In this document: piece by piece, positions 45,239 to 55,008 of the stretch
Position numbering within the stretch: position 1 is the stretch's first letter
Layout of the letters: each line of letters opens with the position of its first letter
DNA from: Caulobacteraceae bacterium
GTDB lineage: Bacteria; Pseudomonadota; Alphaproteobacteria; Caulobacterales; Caulobacteraceae
DNA length: 64,000 nucleotides
Assembly: GCA_947476325.1 (NCBI GenBank)
Contig: CANJPZ010000006.1
Location: forward strand, 1 to 64,000
Reading direction: 5' to 3'
Program-made: the position numbers and the translations under genes
The notes under the pieces: model-generated
What the model saw: only the letters and a program-made list of their open reading frames with translations
Told to the model about the DNA's origin: nothing
Database searches by the model: none

Positions 45239-47779
45239 TTGGTTAGATCCGCCCTTTCAAGACGCGCCATCTTCGCGCCCCTGGCTCTGCTGGGGTTGCT
45301 CGCGGTCAGTACCGGCTCGCTGGCCCTCTATCAGATCACCGCCTCACGGCAGAGCCGGGAGTGGATTGTTCACAGCTATCGGGTGATCGAAGCCGTCCAC
45401 ACCATGTTCTCGCGGGTTAAGGACGTCGAATCCGGAACCCGTGGCTTTATGGTCAACGGGAACACCTCGCCGCTGGACGACTATGACGACGGACTGGCGG
45501 CCTTTCCCGCCGCCGCCGACCAGCTGCAGGCGCTGGTGCGGGACAATCCCGCCCAGGCCCAAAGGGTGCGGCAGCTTCGCCAAGAGCTCGAACTGCGCAT
45601 CAGTCTGGCCCGTGAGCGGGTCGAGCTGGGACGGGCGGGCAAGCTTGAGAAAGCGCGAACCACCAACTCCGGCACGGGCAAGGCCGCCATGGACCAGGCG
45701 CGCGACATCATGGCCCGCGTCATCGCCAGCGAACAGCAATTGCTGGCCGACCGAACAAAGCGATCGGACAGCATTGAGACCACCGGCGTGCTTCTCGCCC
45801 TGATCGCCGGCGCCTTGGCGATCATTGGCCTAGTCTACCTGTTCATAACCATGGTTCGCGTCAATCGCGGCCTCGGCAACGAGATCGTGGCGCGCGAAGC
45901 TGCGGAAAAGGCTCGCGTGGCGGCCGATCAACTTTCCAGCGCCGTCTTCAAAAATGCCGGGGATTACCTGTTCGTCGTCGCCGCTGACGAAGGTGGCGAC
46001 TTTTCCCTCGTGGACGGCAATCGGGCTTTTGCCGAAGCCACAGGATTTCCCATCGAGAGGTTGCGGGGACGCAAGGTTAGCGAACTTCAGCCCGGTCCGC
46101 TGGGAGACTTGCTGACGACGCGTTACGCCGCCGTTGTGGCGTCAGGAAAACCGACTCAGACCCGCACTGAAATGTCGCCGCCCGGCGGAACGAGGGTCTG
46201 GGAATCGACCATGGTGCCTATCGCCGGCGCATCCGGGCGCATTGACCGGATCGTCGAGGTGGCCCGCGATGTCACTGAACGCGAGCGCATGGAAGCCCAG
46301 CGCATCAGCGCTCAGAAAATGGAGGCCGTCAGCCACCTGACCGGCGGCGTGGCTCACGACTTCAACAACCTGCTGCAGGTCATCCATGGCAATCTCGAGC
46401 TTCTCGAACCCTTGCTCCGGCACAGCGACGCCGGATCCCAGCGGCTCAAGAATGCCTTGCGGGGCGCCGAGCGCGCCGCCTCCCTGACCCGGCAGTTGCT
46501 GGCCTTCGCGCGCCGCCAGCCGCTGGAGCCACGCGTCGTCAGCCTTGGAAGGCTGGTCGGTGAAATGGGCGAAATGCTGGCCCGCACCCTGGGGGAAGGG
46601 ATCGCGGTTGAAACCGTGGTCGCCGGCGGGCTGTGGAACACCCTGGTTGATCCGGCCCAGGTGGAGAGCGCCATCCTCAATCTGGCGATCAATGCCCGTG
46701 ACGCCATGAATTCCGAGGGCAAGCTGACGATCGAGCTGGCCAATGCCACCATCGATGAGGCCTACACGGACCGCGTAGGTGTCGAAGCCGAGCCAGGGCA
46801 ATACGTCCTGCTGGCCATTTCCGACACGGGCCACGGCATGTCGCCCGAGGTCATGGCGCGCGTGTTTGAACCCTTCTTCACCACCAAGGCCGCCGACAAG
46901 GGCACCGGACTTGGCCTGTCGATGGTCTATGGCTTCGTCAAACAGTCCAGGGGCCACATCCAGATCTACAGCGAGCAGGGCGAAGGCACGACGGTCAAGC
47001 TCTACCTGCCGCGCTCCCGCAAGGCCGAGGATGTCCAGGCCGCCGCGCCCATAGTTCATCTGGGCCAGAACGAGATCATTCTGGTGGTCGAGGATGAGGA
47101 CCTTGTGAGATCCGCGGCCGTGGGGGCCCTGCGCGATCTGGGCTATGTCTGCCTGCATGCCAGCGACGCGGCCGAAGCCCTGAAAATTCTGGAATCCGGC
47201 GCCCACATCGACCTGTTGTTCACCGACGTGATCATGCCCGGCGATATCAAGGCCAGGGACCTGGCGGCGCGCGCCCAGGTGCTGATCCCGGGCCTGCCGG
47301 TTCTGTTCACCTCAGGTTACACCGAAAACGCCATCGTCCATCATGGCCGGCTGGATGAAGGTGTCAGCCTGATCTCCAAGCCCTACAACAGGGATTCCCT
47401 GGCCCGCCGGATCCGGACGATGCTGGAAGGCGCCCGGCCCACCGTCCTCGTCGTCGAGGACGAACCGCTGGTGCGCATGGCCGCGGTCGACATGATCCGC
47501 GACCTGGGTCTTGCGGTCATTGAGGCGGCCGACGCCGAGCAGGCCCTGGGCATTCTCGAAAGCGCCGCCAGGATCGACATCCTGTTTACGGACGTCGGGC
47601 TGCCCCTGATGCGGGGGCCTGAGCTTGCGGCCCGGGCAAAGGCCATGCGGCCCGGCATCAAGGTGGTCTTTGCCTCCGGCTACGGCGAGGGCGGGCGAGG
47701 GGCGCCCGCCGGCGCCGAGAACCTGTCCAAACCCTATGACCAGGGCGATCTGGCCCGGGTCCTGAGGGTCGCTAGTTGA
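45239..47779 (+). CDS. CHASE3-PAS hybrid histidine kinase with two receiver domains
   Basis: An 846-residue membrane sensor. TM1 spans about 10-31 and TM2 about 182-204. The periplasmic CHASE3 domain between them contains VKDVESGTRGFMVNG. PAS follows at about 230-345 and HisKA with the phospho-accepting His373 in GGVAHDFNNLLQ. HATPase_c has a DTGHGM segment and GTGLGLSMVYG near 560. Two receivers follow, from about 612 with Asp in LLFTDVIMPG and from about 735 with Asp in ILFTDVGLP. The start is TTG at 45239, as no ATG precedes the TM segment. The ligand is unknown. It overlaps the next gene by 8 bp, tail to tail. Confidence 0.9.
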   Translation: MVRSALSRRAIFAPLALLGLLAVSTGSLALYQITASRQSREWIVHSYRVIEAVHTMFSRVKDVESGTRGFMVNGNTSPLDDYDDGLAAFPAAADQLQALVRDNPAQAQRVRQLRQELELRISLARERVELGRAGKLEKARTTNSGTGKAAMDQARDIMARVIASEQQLLADRTKRSDSIETTGVLLALIAGALAIIGLVYLFITMVRVNRGLGNEIVAREAAEKARVAADQLSSAVFKNAGDYLFVVAADEGGDFSLVDGNRAFAEATGFPIERLRGRKVSELQPGPLGDLLTTRYAAVVASGKPTQTRTEMSPPGGTRVWESTMVPIAGASGRIDRIVEVARDVTERERMEAQRISAQKMEAVSHLTGGVAHDFNNLLQVIHGNLELLEPLLRHSDAGSQRLKNALRGAERAASLTRQLLAFARRQPLEPRVVSLGRLVGEMGEMLARTLGEGIAVETVVAGGLWNTLVDPAQVESAILNLAINARDAMNSEGKLTIELANATIDEAYTDRVGVEAEPGQYVLLAISDTGHGMSPEVMARVFEPFFTTKAADKGTGLGLSMVYGFVKQSRGHIQIYSEQGEGTTVKLYLPRSRKAEDVQAAAPIVHLGQNEIILVVEDEDLVRSAAVGALRDLGYVCLHASDAAEALKILESGAHIDLLFTDVIMPGDIKARDLAARAQVLIPGLPVLFTSGYTENAIVHHGRLDEGVSLISKPYNRDSLARRIRTMLEGARPTVLVVEDEPLVRMAAVDMIRDLGLAVIEAADAEQALGILESAARIDILFTDVGLPLMRGPELAARAKAMRPGIKVVFASGYGEGGRGAPAGAENLSKPYDQGDLARVLRVAS

Positions 47780-49031
47780 GCTTCAGCCGGACAAAGGCCA
47801 TTCCCGACAGGGGGGATCCATAGAGCCCTTTCAGGCCCGCGGGGATGTCGTAGGCGCTGACCAGGCCGCCCAGGCCGATCTTGGTCCGCGGCGAGACGGC
47901 AAAGTCCCTGACCGCGCCCACCGAAGCCTTGCCGACCCGATAGACCGCGCCCGACGGCGTCAGTTCGTTTTCCTCGACCCGTTCGGCCCGTCCAAACACG
48001 GTCCAGTCGGCGTCGGGCCAGTAGGAGGCCTCAAGGACCAGGGCGTCGGTTCGTGGCCCGGTGGTGTTCTTCTTGGTCCCCCAGGCCAGGGTCGCAGCGC
48101 CCCAGTCGGCGGCGTAGATCACACTGGCGCTGGCCCGGGTCTGATCCTGCAGCGGCTCCAGTTGCTCAGGGCTGGTCAGGTTCGCATAGCTGACCTGTGC
48201 GGCCCAGCGAGGCGAGGGGTTGAACGAGATGCGGCCGGACCAGGAATCCAGCGTCGGCGTCTCGATATTGTACCGGTTCTGGTCAGGCTCGCGCCCCCGG
48301 AACGACGAGGCCTCAACCTTCCAGCCGGCTTGAGAATAGCCGGCGGTCAGAACGCCAAAGGTGACGTGGGTGGAGTCCAGCCAGTGGTGGCTGATCGGCG
48401 CCTCGGGATCATCCATCGCCGCCTGCCGGTGCATGAACGCCGGCGGACCGAAGGCCGGCTCGCCAGGCAGACCGGCATAGACAAACACCGCGCTGTCGGC
48501 TCCGACCTTGCGGCTGTAACTGGCCGACAGTTCCATGAACAGGTCATGGGGATGCTGGCGGTCGACAAGGTGGGTCACGCCGTCAGCCGTCTCGCCCGAC
48601 TGGAACAGCAGCGGGTATCCACGCTTGCCGATCAGGGGGTCGGGGCTGAGCATGGCGTGAAACCCCAGAACGCCGCCCCCGAACGGGCCCTGAGCCATGC
48701 CCATGACCATGCCGGCGACAAAGGTCTTCTGGTCGCCGCGCGGCCCGCCCTGGGAGTCATAGATCAGGTTGAAATCGGCATGACTCATGGTCATCCAGTC
48801 GCCGTGCATCTTGTGCTCGCCCATCGGCGCGGAAGCGTCCGGTTGCCAGCTTGTGCCGCTGGCCTCCCGGTTCATGGGATAGGGTCCGAGAGCCGATGTC
48901 ATGGACTTGCCCATGTCCATCTGGCTGTGATCCATGCTTGGCATGGAAGCGTCCTGGGCGATTGCGTTCGAGGCCCACACAGCGGCCAACGCGGCGCAGA
49001 CCGACGCGGTGGCAAGGTAATTGGTTTTCAT
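47772..49031 (-). CDS. Met-rich outer-membrane protein, probably metal-related
   Basis: A 419-residue protein from the ATG at 49031. MKTNYLATASVCAALAAVWA up to NAIAQDA is a signal peptide. A His/Met-rich segment follows (MPSMDHSQMDMGKSM, MGEHKMHGDWMTMSHADF). The rest has alternating amphipathic strands ending in FVRLKLN, consistent with a beta-barrel. VDRQHPHDLFMELSASYS and GLPGEPAFGPPAFMHRQ recur in proteins found beside copper-resistance genes. Copper-related function is inferred from family context; no CopA or CopB is in the window. Confidence 0.75.
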   Translation of the reverse strand: MKTNYLATASVCAALAAVWASNAIAQDASMPSMDHSQMDMGKSMTSALGPYPMNREASGTSWQPDASAPMGEHKMHGDWMTMSHADFNLIYDSQGGPRGDQKTFVAGMVMGMAQGPFGGGVLGFHAMLSPDPLIGKRGYPLLFQSGETADGVTHLVDRQHPHDLFMELSASYSRKVGADSAVFVYAGLPGEPAFGPPAFMHRQAAMDDPEAPISHHWLDSTHVTFGVLTAGYSQAGWKVEASSFRGREPDQNRYNIETPTLDSWSGRISFNPSPRWAAQVSYANLTSPEQLEPLQDQTRASASVIYAADWGAATLAWGTKKNTTGPRTDALVLEASYWPDADWTVFGRAERVEENELTPSGAVYRVGKASVGAVRDFAVSPRTKIGLGGLVSAYDIPAGLKGLYGSPLSGMAFVRLKLN

Positions 49032-49092
49032 GGTGATTTCTCTGGATCGATCAATTTGAATGTGCCGCCGGGGATCGGCTGGCGCGGATCGT

Positions 49093-49416
49093 TCAGAGGC
49101 CCGGTCTGGGCGGGGTGGGATCGGGGGCGAATGAGAGTCCGGCCCGCAGAGGCCAAACCACAGGCCATAGTTCGAAGGGCTGCGAAACAGGATCAACGGC
49201 GATGGAAACAGATGCTGCTTCACCAGGCGTGGGCGCGCATCCGATGCAGGACTTGCATTGGTGGGCCGGACTCTTGGTCGGGGCGTGACGCTCGACATCC
49301 GACACATGCATTGGACAGGGCGCGATGCGGGTTTCAGAAGCCTGAGCGCCCATCACGGGCCCGACAAGAAACGTCAGGGCAAAGACGAAAGCCAAAAGGG
49401 AATGAATAATCCGCAT
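49093..49416 (-). CDS. Small Cys-containing periplasmic protein, DUF2946-like
   Basis: A 107-residue protein whose residues 1-25 form a signal peptide (MRIIHSLLAFVFALTFLVGP, then VMGAQA). The mature part is rich in Cys and His: CPMHV, and HQCKSCIGCAP near residue 55, which look like metal-binding motifs. It is 61 bp upstream of the Met-rich outer-membrane gene on the same strand, so the two probably form an operon. I assign it to DUF2946-like copper-associated proteins with moderate certainty. Confidence 0.65.
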   Translation of the reverse strand: MRIIHSLLAFVFALTFLVGPVMGAQASETRIAPCPMHVSDVERHAPTKSPAHQCKSCIGCAPTPGEAASVSIAVDPVSQPFELWPVVWPLRAGLSFAPDPTPPRPGL

Positions 49417-49442
49417 TGAACGAAAGCCTACGCCCCGGCTGT

Positions 49443-49979
49443 CTACAGCGCCAGCCCTGGCCAGTCAGGCGTTCCCTGGTCGCCACCGTTGAGCGCCTTT
49501 TGCATAAAAACAACGTCCAAAAACCGGTTCTGCTTGAAGCCGAGTCCAGGTGCAGTTCCGATCATTTCAAAGCCCAGAGAGCGATGGACGCCGATGGACC
49601 CAGTGTTGGTAGAGTCGCCGATGACCGCCAGGATTTGCCGCAAGCCCATGGCCCCGCACAGGGTCAAAACCTCCCGCAACGCCGCCTTGCCAACCCCGCG
49701 GTTCTGAGCGTCGGGCGCCACATAAACTGAATCTTCCGCAGTGTAGCGATAGGCGGAGCGAAGCCGGAACGGAGAGGCATAGGCGTATCCGAGCAGGCGC
49801 TGCTGTTCCTCGACGATGATCCAGGGCAAGCCATGACGAGCGACGTCTGCCATGCGCTGGCTCATTTGCTCAACAGTTGGCGCGGTCTCTTCGAAAGTGC
49901 CCGTCCCGTATGCGACGTGGTGGGCATAGATCGCCTGAACTGCTGCGGCGTCGTCTGATGTTGCGGCGCGAATGATCAT
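49443..49979 (-). CDS. GNAT N-acetyltransferase, phosphinothricin acetyltransferase-like
   Basis: A 178-residue GNAT of the PAT/Bar type. IRAATSDDAAAVQAIYAHHV at the start, GTFEETAPTVEQM, SVYVAPDAQNRGVGKAAL (the acetyl-CoA pyrophosphate loop), and GSIGVHRSLGFEMIG near the end are family features. The family acetylates amino groups of phosphinothricin, methionine derivatives or similar. The ATG overlaps the oligopeptidase stop by 4 bp. The natural substrate is unknown. Confidence 0.88.
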   Translation of the reverse strand: MIIRAATSDDAAAVQAIYAHHVAYGTGTFEETAPTVEQMSQRMADVARHGLPWIIVEEQQRLLGYAYASPFRLRSAYRYTAEDSVYVAPDAQNRGVGKAALREVLTLCGAMGLRQILAVIGDSTNTGSIGVHRSLGFEMIGTAPGLGFKQNRFLDVVFMQKALNGGDQGTPDWPGLAL

Positions 49980-52069
49980 TCCGACCTCTCCCAGCCCCGG
50001 TCGACCGACCAGATCGCGAAAGCGTAATCGAGCGCGATTTCCTTGAGGAAATCAAATCTTCCCGATGCGCCGCCATGGCCCGCGTCCATGTTGATCTTGA
50101 GCAAAATCGGCGCCTCGCCGGTGGTGTTCTCGCGCAGCCGGGCGATCCACTTCTCGGGCTCCCAATAAGTTACCCGCGGATCGGACAGGCCGCCCGTAGC
50201 CAGAACCGCCGGATAAGGCCTGGCCGCGATATTGTCGTAGGGGCTGTAGGCGGCGATGTAATCGTACGCCGCCGGATCCTCCAGCGGATTGCCCCACTCG
50301 GGCCACTCGGGCGGGGTCAGGGGCAAGGTGACGTCGCTCATGGTGTTGAGCACGTCAACGAAAGGAACCGCGCCGATAATGCCGGCCCACAGATCCGTCC
50401 GCATGTTGGCGATGGCGCCCATTAGCATGCCGCCGGCCGATCCGCCATACGCAACAGTGCGGGCCGGCGCGCCGTACCCGCCCGCATGCAAATGTTCGGC
50501 GCAGGCGATGAAGTCTGTGAATGTATTGGTCTTCTTGAACTTGCGACCGTCCAAGAACCAGCCCCAGCCCTTTTCGGATCCGCCACGGACATGAGCGGTC
50601 GCCCAGATCCATCCGCGATCAACCAGGCTGAGCGTGCGGATTGAAAAGGTCGGCTCCATCGGCATGCCGTATGAGCCGTAGCCGTAAAGCATCAACGGCG
50701 CCGAGCTGTTGAGCGGAGTTCCCGCCTTCATCAGCACAGTAATGGGAACCTGTGCGCCGTCGGCTGCGGTGGCGAACAACCGGCGGGTGACATAGCGGGC
50801 CGGATCATGTCCCGACGGAATTTCTTGGGTCTTGCGCAGGGTTTGCGTCCGGCTGGTCATATCGTAGTCGAACCACTGCTTGGGCGTAGTGGGACTCTCA
50901 TAGACAAAGCGGATGACGGGCGGATCGAATTCGTAGCCGCCCGAGAGTGACAGGGCGAAGGCCTCCTCGTCGAAGGCCACCTCATGCTCGCGCCCGTCCC
51001 GTCCGGTGATGAGCAGACGATTGGCGGCGTTCTCGCGCACCAGCTGGATGAGATAATCGCGGCGCACGGTCATGGCGACGACGAACCGGCCAGGTGTGTG
51101 GACCGCCCAGTCACGCCAGTTGCCGCGCGACGGGTCGTTTTCCGGCGCTTCCATGATCTTAAAGTCGATGGCGCCGTCGGCATTGGTGCGGATCACGAAC
51201 CGATCGCCCCAATGTTCCAGCCCGTACTGCACACCATCCTGGCGTGGCGCCACGACGAGTGGCCGCGCCGTCGGATCGGCCGCCGGGATAATCGAAGCTT
51301 CGCTGGTTTCGTGGTTTCCAGCCCCAATAACGATGAAGGCGCGAGACTGGGTCACAGAAACCGACAGGAAAAACCCTTCGTCGGGTTCATCGTAGACCAG
51401 GACATCATCGGTAGCCCCGCCTCGCGCCGGGCGGCGATAGATCTTGTCCGAGCGCCCGTTTTCGTCCCGATGCGTCCAGAACAACCAGGCTGAGTCCGGC
51501 GACCAGCAGAAATCACCGGTGCTGCTCTGCACAGGGCCAGGCAGAAGCTGGTCCGTCTCGAGGTCTTTCACATAGATTGAATAAGCCTCCGATCCCTGTT
51601 CATCGGCGGCGTAGGCGTAGAGTTTGTGGTCGGGACTGTGGTCCGCCGCGCCGACGAGGAAATAGGCCTTGCCGTGCGCCAGGGCGTCGGCGTCCAGCAG
51701 AACGGACTCGCCGGCGCCCGTGCGCGGCTTTCGACAGTGCTTGGGATGCTGGGTGCCGGTTTCGTACCGGCTGTAATATTCCCAGGCGCCGTCTGCGGCT
51801 GGAACCGAAGAGTCGTCCTGCTTTATCCGGCCTTTCATTTCAGCAAAGATCGCCGCTTGCAGTGGATCAGTCGAGGCCAGCATTGCACGGGTGTAGGCGT
51901 TCTCCTCAGTCAGGTGCGCCTTGACGTCGGCCTTGATAAGGCCTGGATCACGCAGGACCTTTTGCCAGTTATCATCCTTCATCCACGCGTAGTCGTCGCC
52001 GCGCGTGCGGCCCAGCTGTGTGATGGTAAGGGGGATTTTCTTCGGAACGGGCGCGTGTGGTCGAGACAT
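49976..52069 (-). CDS. ptrB: Oligopeptidase B
   Basis: A 697-residue S9-family serine peptidase that cleaves after basic residues in short peptides. The beta-propeller domain begins DDYAWMKDDNWQKVLRDP. The catalytic domain has LYGYGSYG, AHVRGGSEKGW, YGGSAGGML (Ser near residue 544), SDPRVTYWEP (Asp) and NMDAGHGGASGRF (His). The ATG at 52069 is preferred to a TTG at 52081. No signal peptide is present, so it is cytoplasmic. It overlaps the acetyltransferase by 4 bp. Confidence 0.93.
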   Translation of the reverse strand: MSRPHAPVPKKIPLTITQLGRTRGDDYAWMKDDNWQKVLRDPGLIKADVKAHLTEENAYTRAMLASTDPLQAAIFAEMKGRIKQDDSSVPAADGAWEYYSRYETGTQHPKHCRKPRTGAGESVLLDADALAHGKAYFLVGAADHSPDHKLYAYAADEQGSEAYSIYVKDLETDQLLPGPVQSSTGDFCWSPDSAWLFWTHRDENGRSDKIYRRPARGGATDDVLVYDEPDEGFFLSVSVTQSRAFIVIGAGNHETSEASIIPAADPTARPLVVAPRQDGVQYGLEHWGDRFVIRTNADGAIDFKIMEAPENDPSRGNWRDWAVHTPGRFVVAMTVRRDYLIQLVRENAANRLLITGRDGREHEVAFDEEAFALSLSGGYEFDPPVIRFVYESPTTPKQWFDYDMTSRTQTLRKTQEIPSGHDPARYVTRRLFATAADGAQVPITVLMKAGTPLNSSAPLMLYGYGSYGMPMEPTFSIRTLSLVDRGWIWATAHVRGGSEKGWGWFLDGRKFKKTNTFTDFIACAEHLHAGGYGAPARTVAYGGSAGGMLMGAIANMRTDLWAGIIGAVPFVDVLNTMSDVTLPLTPPEWPEWGNPLEDPAAYDYIAAYSPYDNIAARPYPAVLATGGLSDPRVTYWEPEKWIARLRENTTGEAPILLKINMDAGHGGASGRFDFLKEIALDYAFAIWSVDRGWERSE

Positions 52070-52176
52070 TTGCGAAAACAACCTGTGACGGTAGGCCGCG
52101 CCTTGAAGCAGCTAATTCTTTGGAGTCAAATAGCTTATATAAGAAATCGGGCGGTCATCGAGAGTAAAGCTTAGCA

Positions 52177-53001
52177 ATGGCGATTGATCTTGCAGTGGAG
52201 TTGATCCAGGCAACGGTTCAGCTGGAAGCGCCTTACGGCGACGGTGCGCGCAATGTGGGCACGGGGTTCCTCGTCGAGGCCCCGGGGCCGGACGGGCGGC
52301 CGCGTGTCGTGCTGGTGACCGCCGAGCACGTTCTGATGCTGATGCCGGGCCAGATCATGACCATCGGCTATCGCGCTGTAAACATCGATGGCGCGTGGAA
52401 GTTTCAGCCGCAGAGTGTTGAGATTCGAAATGGCGCCACTGCGCTGTGGGTCACGGCGGCCAGGCCGCGATGTGGCCGCAATCGAAGTCACCGCCAATGC
52501 CACGGTGAGCAGTGATGCTGTGCCCGTCAGCTGGCTGATGCAGCGGCGTTCCAGGCCAACGACATTGGTCCAGGTCAGGAGATGCTGGCCCTGGGCTATC
52601 CGTGGGGCATGTCCGCGAATACGGCCGGCTTTCCGATTTTGAGGGCGGGCAAGGTTGCGTCCTATCCCATCGCGCCGACGCGTGAATTTCCCACCTTCCT
52701 GCTCGATTTTTCCGTGTTCCCGGGCAATTCCGGCGGCCCGGTGTTCGTCAAGAAGGGCGAGGGTGATGCGGCGCACCTGTTGATCACCGGCGTGATGACC
52801 CAGCAACTGGAAATGAACGACAGATCCCTCGAAATCGGAGTCGTTACCCAGGCTGAGTACATCCGCCAGGCCATAACTCAACTTGACCGGCCTTCGCAGG
52901 TTCGCCATCTGGCCCGAAACGTCGATACGCCCATGCGAGACTTTGCGCCGCGGCCGGAGGCCTTTTCAGCCTCGTCGGCCGCGGCGCAGGTTTCGAACTA
53001 G
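52177..53001 (+). pseudogene. Trypsin-like serine protease gene with two compensating frameshifts
   Basis: Frame 1 begins MAIDLAVELIQATVQLE and includes VLVTAEHVLML with the catalytic His, but reaches a stop at 52513. The Asp segment RDVAAIEVTANATVSSDAV lies in another frame (near 52462-52530). Frame 1 then resumes before 52582 as AFQANDIGPGQEMLALGYPW and carries VFPGNSGGPVF with the catalytic Ser. A one-base excess near 52450 and a one-base loss near 52530 would account for both shifts. The triad is thus present but split. Sequencing error, pseudogene or, less likely, programmed shifts are possible. Confidence 0.75.
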
Positions 53002-53002
53002 A

Positions 53003-53455
53003 TCAGGCGCCAAAGACCAGGCTCAGGGTCTCGGCTATGCAGGCTGGCTTGTCCGAGCCTTCAAGTTCGATGGTGATTTCGCTGCGCAGTTGAAAGCCGC
53101 CAGACTTGGGCTCGGCCGCCAACAGTTTCTGGCGCACGCGAACGCGCTTTCCGACGTGCACCATGGTGATGAAGCGAACCTTGTCGCTGCCATAGTTGAT
53201 GCCGTGGGTCACCCCGTTCACCTTGAGAAGGCCGCCGGCCAGATACGGGATCAGCGACAGGGTCAGATAGCCGTGAGCGATGGTGCCGCCCAGGAAGGGC
53301 GTGGCTTTGGCCCGCTCAACATCGACGTGAATCCACTGATGATCGCCCGTCGCGTCAGCGAACATGTTGACGCGGTCTTGGTCGATTAGCAGCCAGTCCG
53401 AAACGCCGATTTCCTTGCCGGCCAGGCTCGGCAGGTCTTTGAAATTCACTTCCAT
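53003..53455 (-). CDS. MaoC-like dehydratase, R-specific enoyl-CoA hydratase type
   Basis: A 150-residue hot-dog-fold protein. ADATGDHQWIHVD carries the Asp38/His43 catalytic pair of R-specific hydratases, followed by GGTIAHGYLTLSLIP and NYGSDKVRF. The family hydrates trans-2-enoyl-CoA to (R)-3-hydroxyacyl-CoA, in fatty acid or PHA metabolism. It ends 1 bp from the protease gene, tail to tail. A longer open frame upstream is a non-conserved shadow of the DUF2336 gene. Confidence 0.9.
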   Translation of the reverse strand: MEVNFKDLPSLAGKEIGVSDWLLIDQDRVNMFADATGDHQWIHVDVERAKATPFLGGTIAHGYLTLSLIPYLAGGLLKVNGVTHGINYGSDKVRFITMVHVGKRVRVRQKLLAAEPKSGGFQLRSEITIELEGSDKPACIAETLSLVFGA

Positions 53456-53536
53456 GGATAGTTCCCTTTTTCGTTTGGCGGCTTCTAGCATCAATAGACG
53501 CCCGGTTAACCCAAAGCCCACCATAATTTGCGGGTT

Positions 53537-54751
53537 ATGAGCAAGCCCGCCCTCGAGCTGACCGAGCCGGTCGCCGCGCCGCCGTCGCGCGCGCGCCAGG
53601 CCCTGCTCCGACGTCTGGCGGATGTTGTTTGCCTGCCGTCCAGCCGGGTCAATGCCTTTGAGCGGGCCATGACCGCCGACCTGCTGGTTGACATGTTGCG
53701 CGAGGCGGCGCCCGAAGAGCGGGCCAGGGTGGCCAAGCGGGTTGCGCCGCTGGGTGAAATTCCAACGATGCTCTGCCGGCTGTTGCTCCGCGACATCATC
53801 GATGTTTCCCGCGCGCTCCTTGAGGACTGCCACAGTTTGAGCGACAGCGATCTGATCGATTGCGTCCGCTACGCCACGGTTGAGCATCGCCGCCTGATTG
53901 CCCGGCGGCGCGATCTGCATGAGACGGTCACCGAGGTCCTGGCTGAAGGGCGCGAGCCCATCGTCGTCGAGACCCTGCTCAAGAATGACCTGGCCAGTCT
54001 CTCTGCGACGGCGATCGAGACGATCGTGGCGGCGACGCGCGAAAATCCAAAGTTCGTGACTGGGCTTTTGCGCAGGCGAGAGCTGCGGCCCAGTCACGCC
54101 TACGCGATGTTCTGGTGGGCGGACGCTGAGGCCCGCCGCACCATCCTTCAGCGGTTCGCAGTCTCGCGCGAGGTGCTTCAAGACGCTGCAAGCGATGTTT
54201 TTTCCCTCGCGATGGAGGAAGGTTGGCAGGATCCGATGAGCCGCAAGGCGCTGCAGTTCATTGAGCGCAGGCAGCGTAACCGTGCGGCGCTCGACCGCAG
54301 CCGGTTCGATTCCCTGGAGTCGGCCGTCGAGGAGGCTAGCCTTGGACTGACGCGGGATCTGGCCGAGGAGATCGCCTACCTTTCGGGTATCAAGCCGATG
54401 ACGGGGGCCAAGATTTTCACCGATCCGGGCGGCGAGGGCCTGGCGATCCTCTGCAAGGCCACGGGCCTGCACCGGAGTTATATCGCTCATCTGTGGAGGG
54501 GCTTGCGACGACCTGAAACTGACGAGGCTGGCGATGTGGCACCGGCTCTCGAGCGGGTGACGACTATCTACAATATCATTGCGGTGGACCGGGCTCAGAC
54601 CGTTTTGAGGTACTGGAACTGGTCGTTATCGTCGGCCCTGACGCCGGCATTGATCAAGGCTATCCGTGAGGGTGATGAGAAAGTGCTCGACGAGTTCTCG
54701 GTGCCCGAGCGCACAGCAATTCTGACTCTCTCCAAGGATTTCGCCCATTAA
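53537..54751 (+). CDS. DUF2336-domain protein
   Basis: A 404-residue soluble protein made of alpha helices, from the ATG at 53537. The central part (about 40-350), with ADLLVDMLREAAPEERARVA, DLIDCVRYATVEHRRLIARR and GLHRSYIAHLWRGL, matches the DUF2336 family found in Alphaproteobacteria. Members resemble helical-repeat scaffolds; the biochemical role is unknown. It is divergent from the MaoC gene with an 81-bp gap. Confidence 0.8.
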   Translation: MSKPALELTEPVAAPPSRARQALLRRLADVVCLPSSRVNAFERAMTADLLVDMLREAAPEERARVAKRVAPLGEIPTMLCRLLLRDIIDVSRALLEDCHSLSDSDLIDCVRYATVEHRRLIARRRDLHETVTEVLAEGREPIVVETLLKNDLASLSATAIETIVAATRENPKFVTGLLRRRELRPSHAYAMFWWADAEARRTILQRFAVSREVLQDAASDVFSLAMEEGWQDPMSRKALQFIERRQRNRAALDRSRFDSLESAVEEASLGLTRDLAEEIAYLSGIKPMTGAKIFTDPGGEGLAILCKATGLHRSYIAHLWRGLRRPETDEAGDVAPALERVTTIYNIIAVDRAQTVLRYWNWSLSSALTPALIKAIREGDEKVLDEFSVPERTAILTLSKDFAH

Positions 54752-54783
54752 ATTACCCATTCCGGGCCGATGACAGTCTCGCC

Positions 54784-54896
54784 GACATGTTGTCTCAATG
54801 TCATCGCCGCGCGGAGCCGCCTTGCTGTATTATCCAGACAGGCAAAACGGCAGGCGGACCATGCCGAAAAGCTCAACCACTATCCGAGACATGTCT
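54784..54896. promoter_or_regulatory. Repeated GACATGT sites upstream of mucR
   Basis: GACATGTTGTC at 54784-54794 and the perfect palindrome AGACATGTCT at 54887-54896 share GACATGT and lie about 104 bp apart. Both are in the 257-bp upstream region of mucR and might be binding sites, perhaps for autoregulation. This is suggestive only. Confidence 0.3.
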
Positions 54897-55008
54897 TATT
54901 GGCTGTTCATGTGGTTTCTATTGTAAGGCGCGTGAAATCTAGTTATGCGGAAGCGCGCTTGAAAGAAATCGCCGCAACTCTCAGGAGGCGGCCTCTCGTG
55001 GTGGACCA

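Noticed and set aside
53003-54490. 495-codon minus-strand frame covering the MaoC gene
   Set aside because: Only the last 150 codons match a family; the rest is antisense to the DUF2336 gene.
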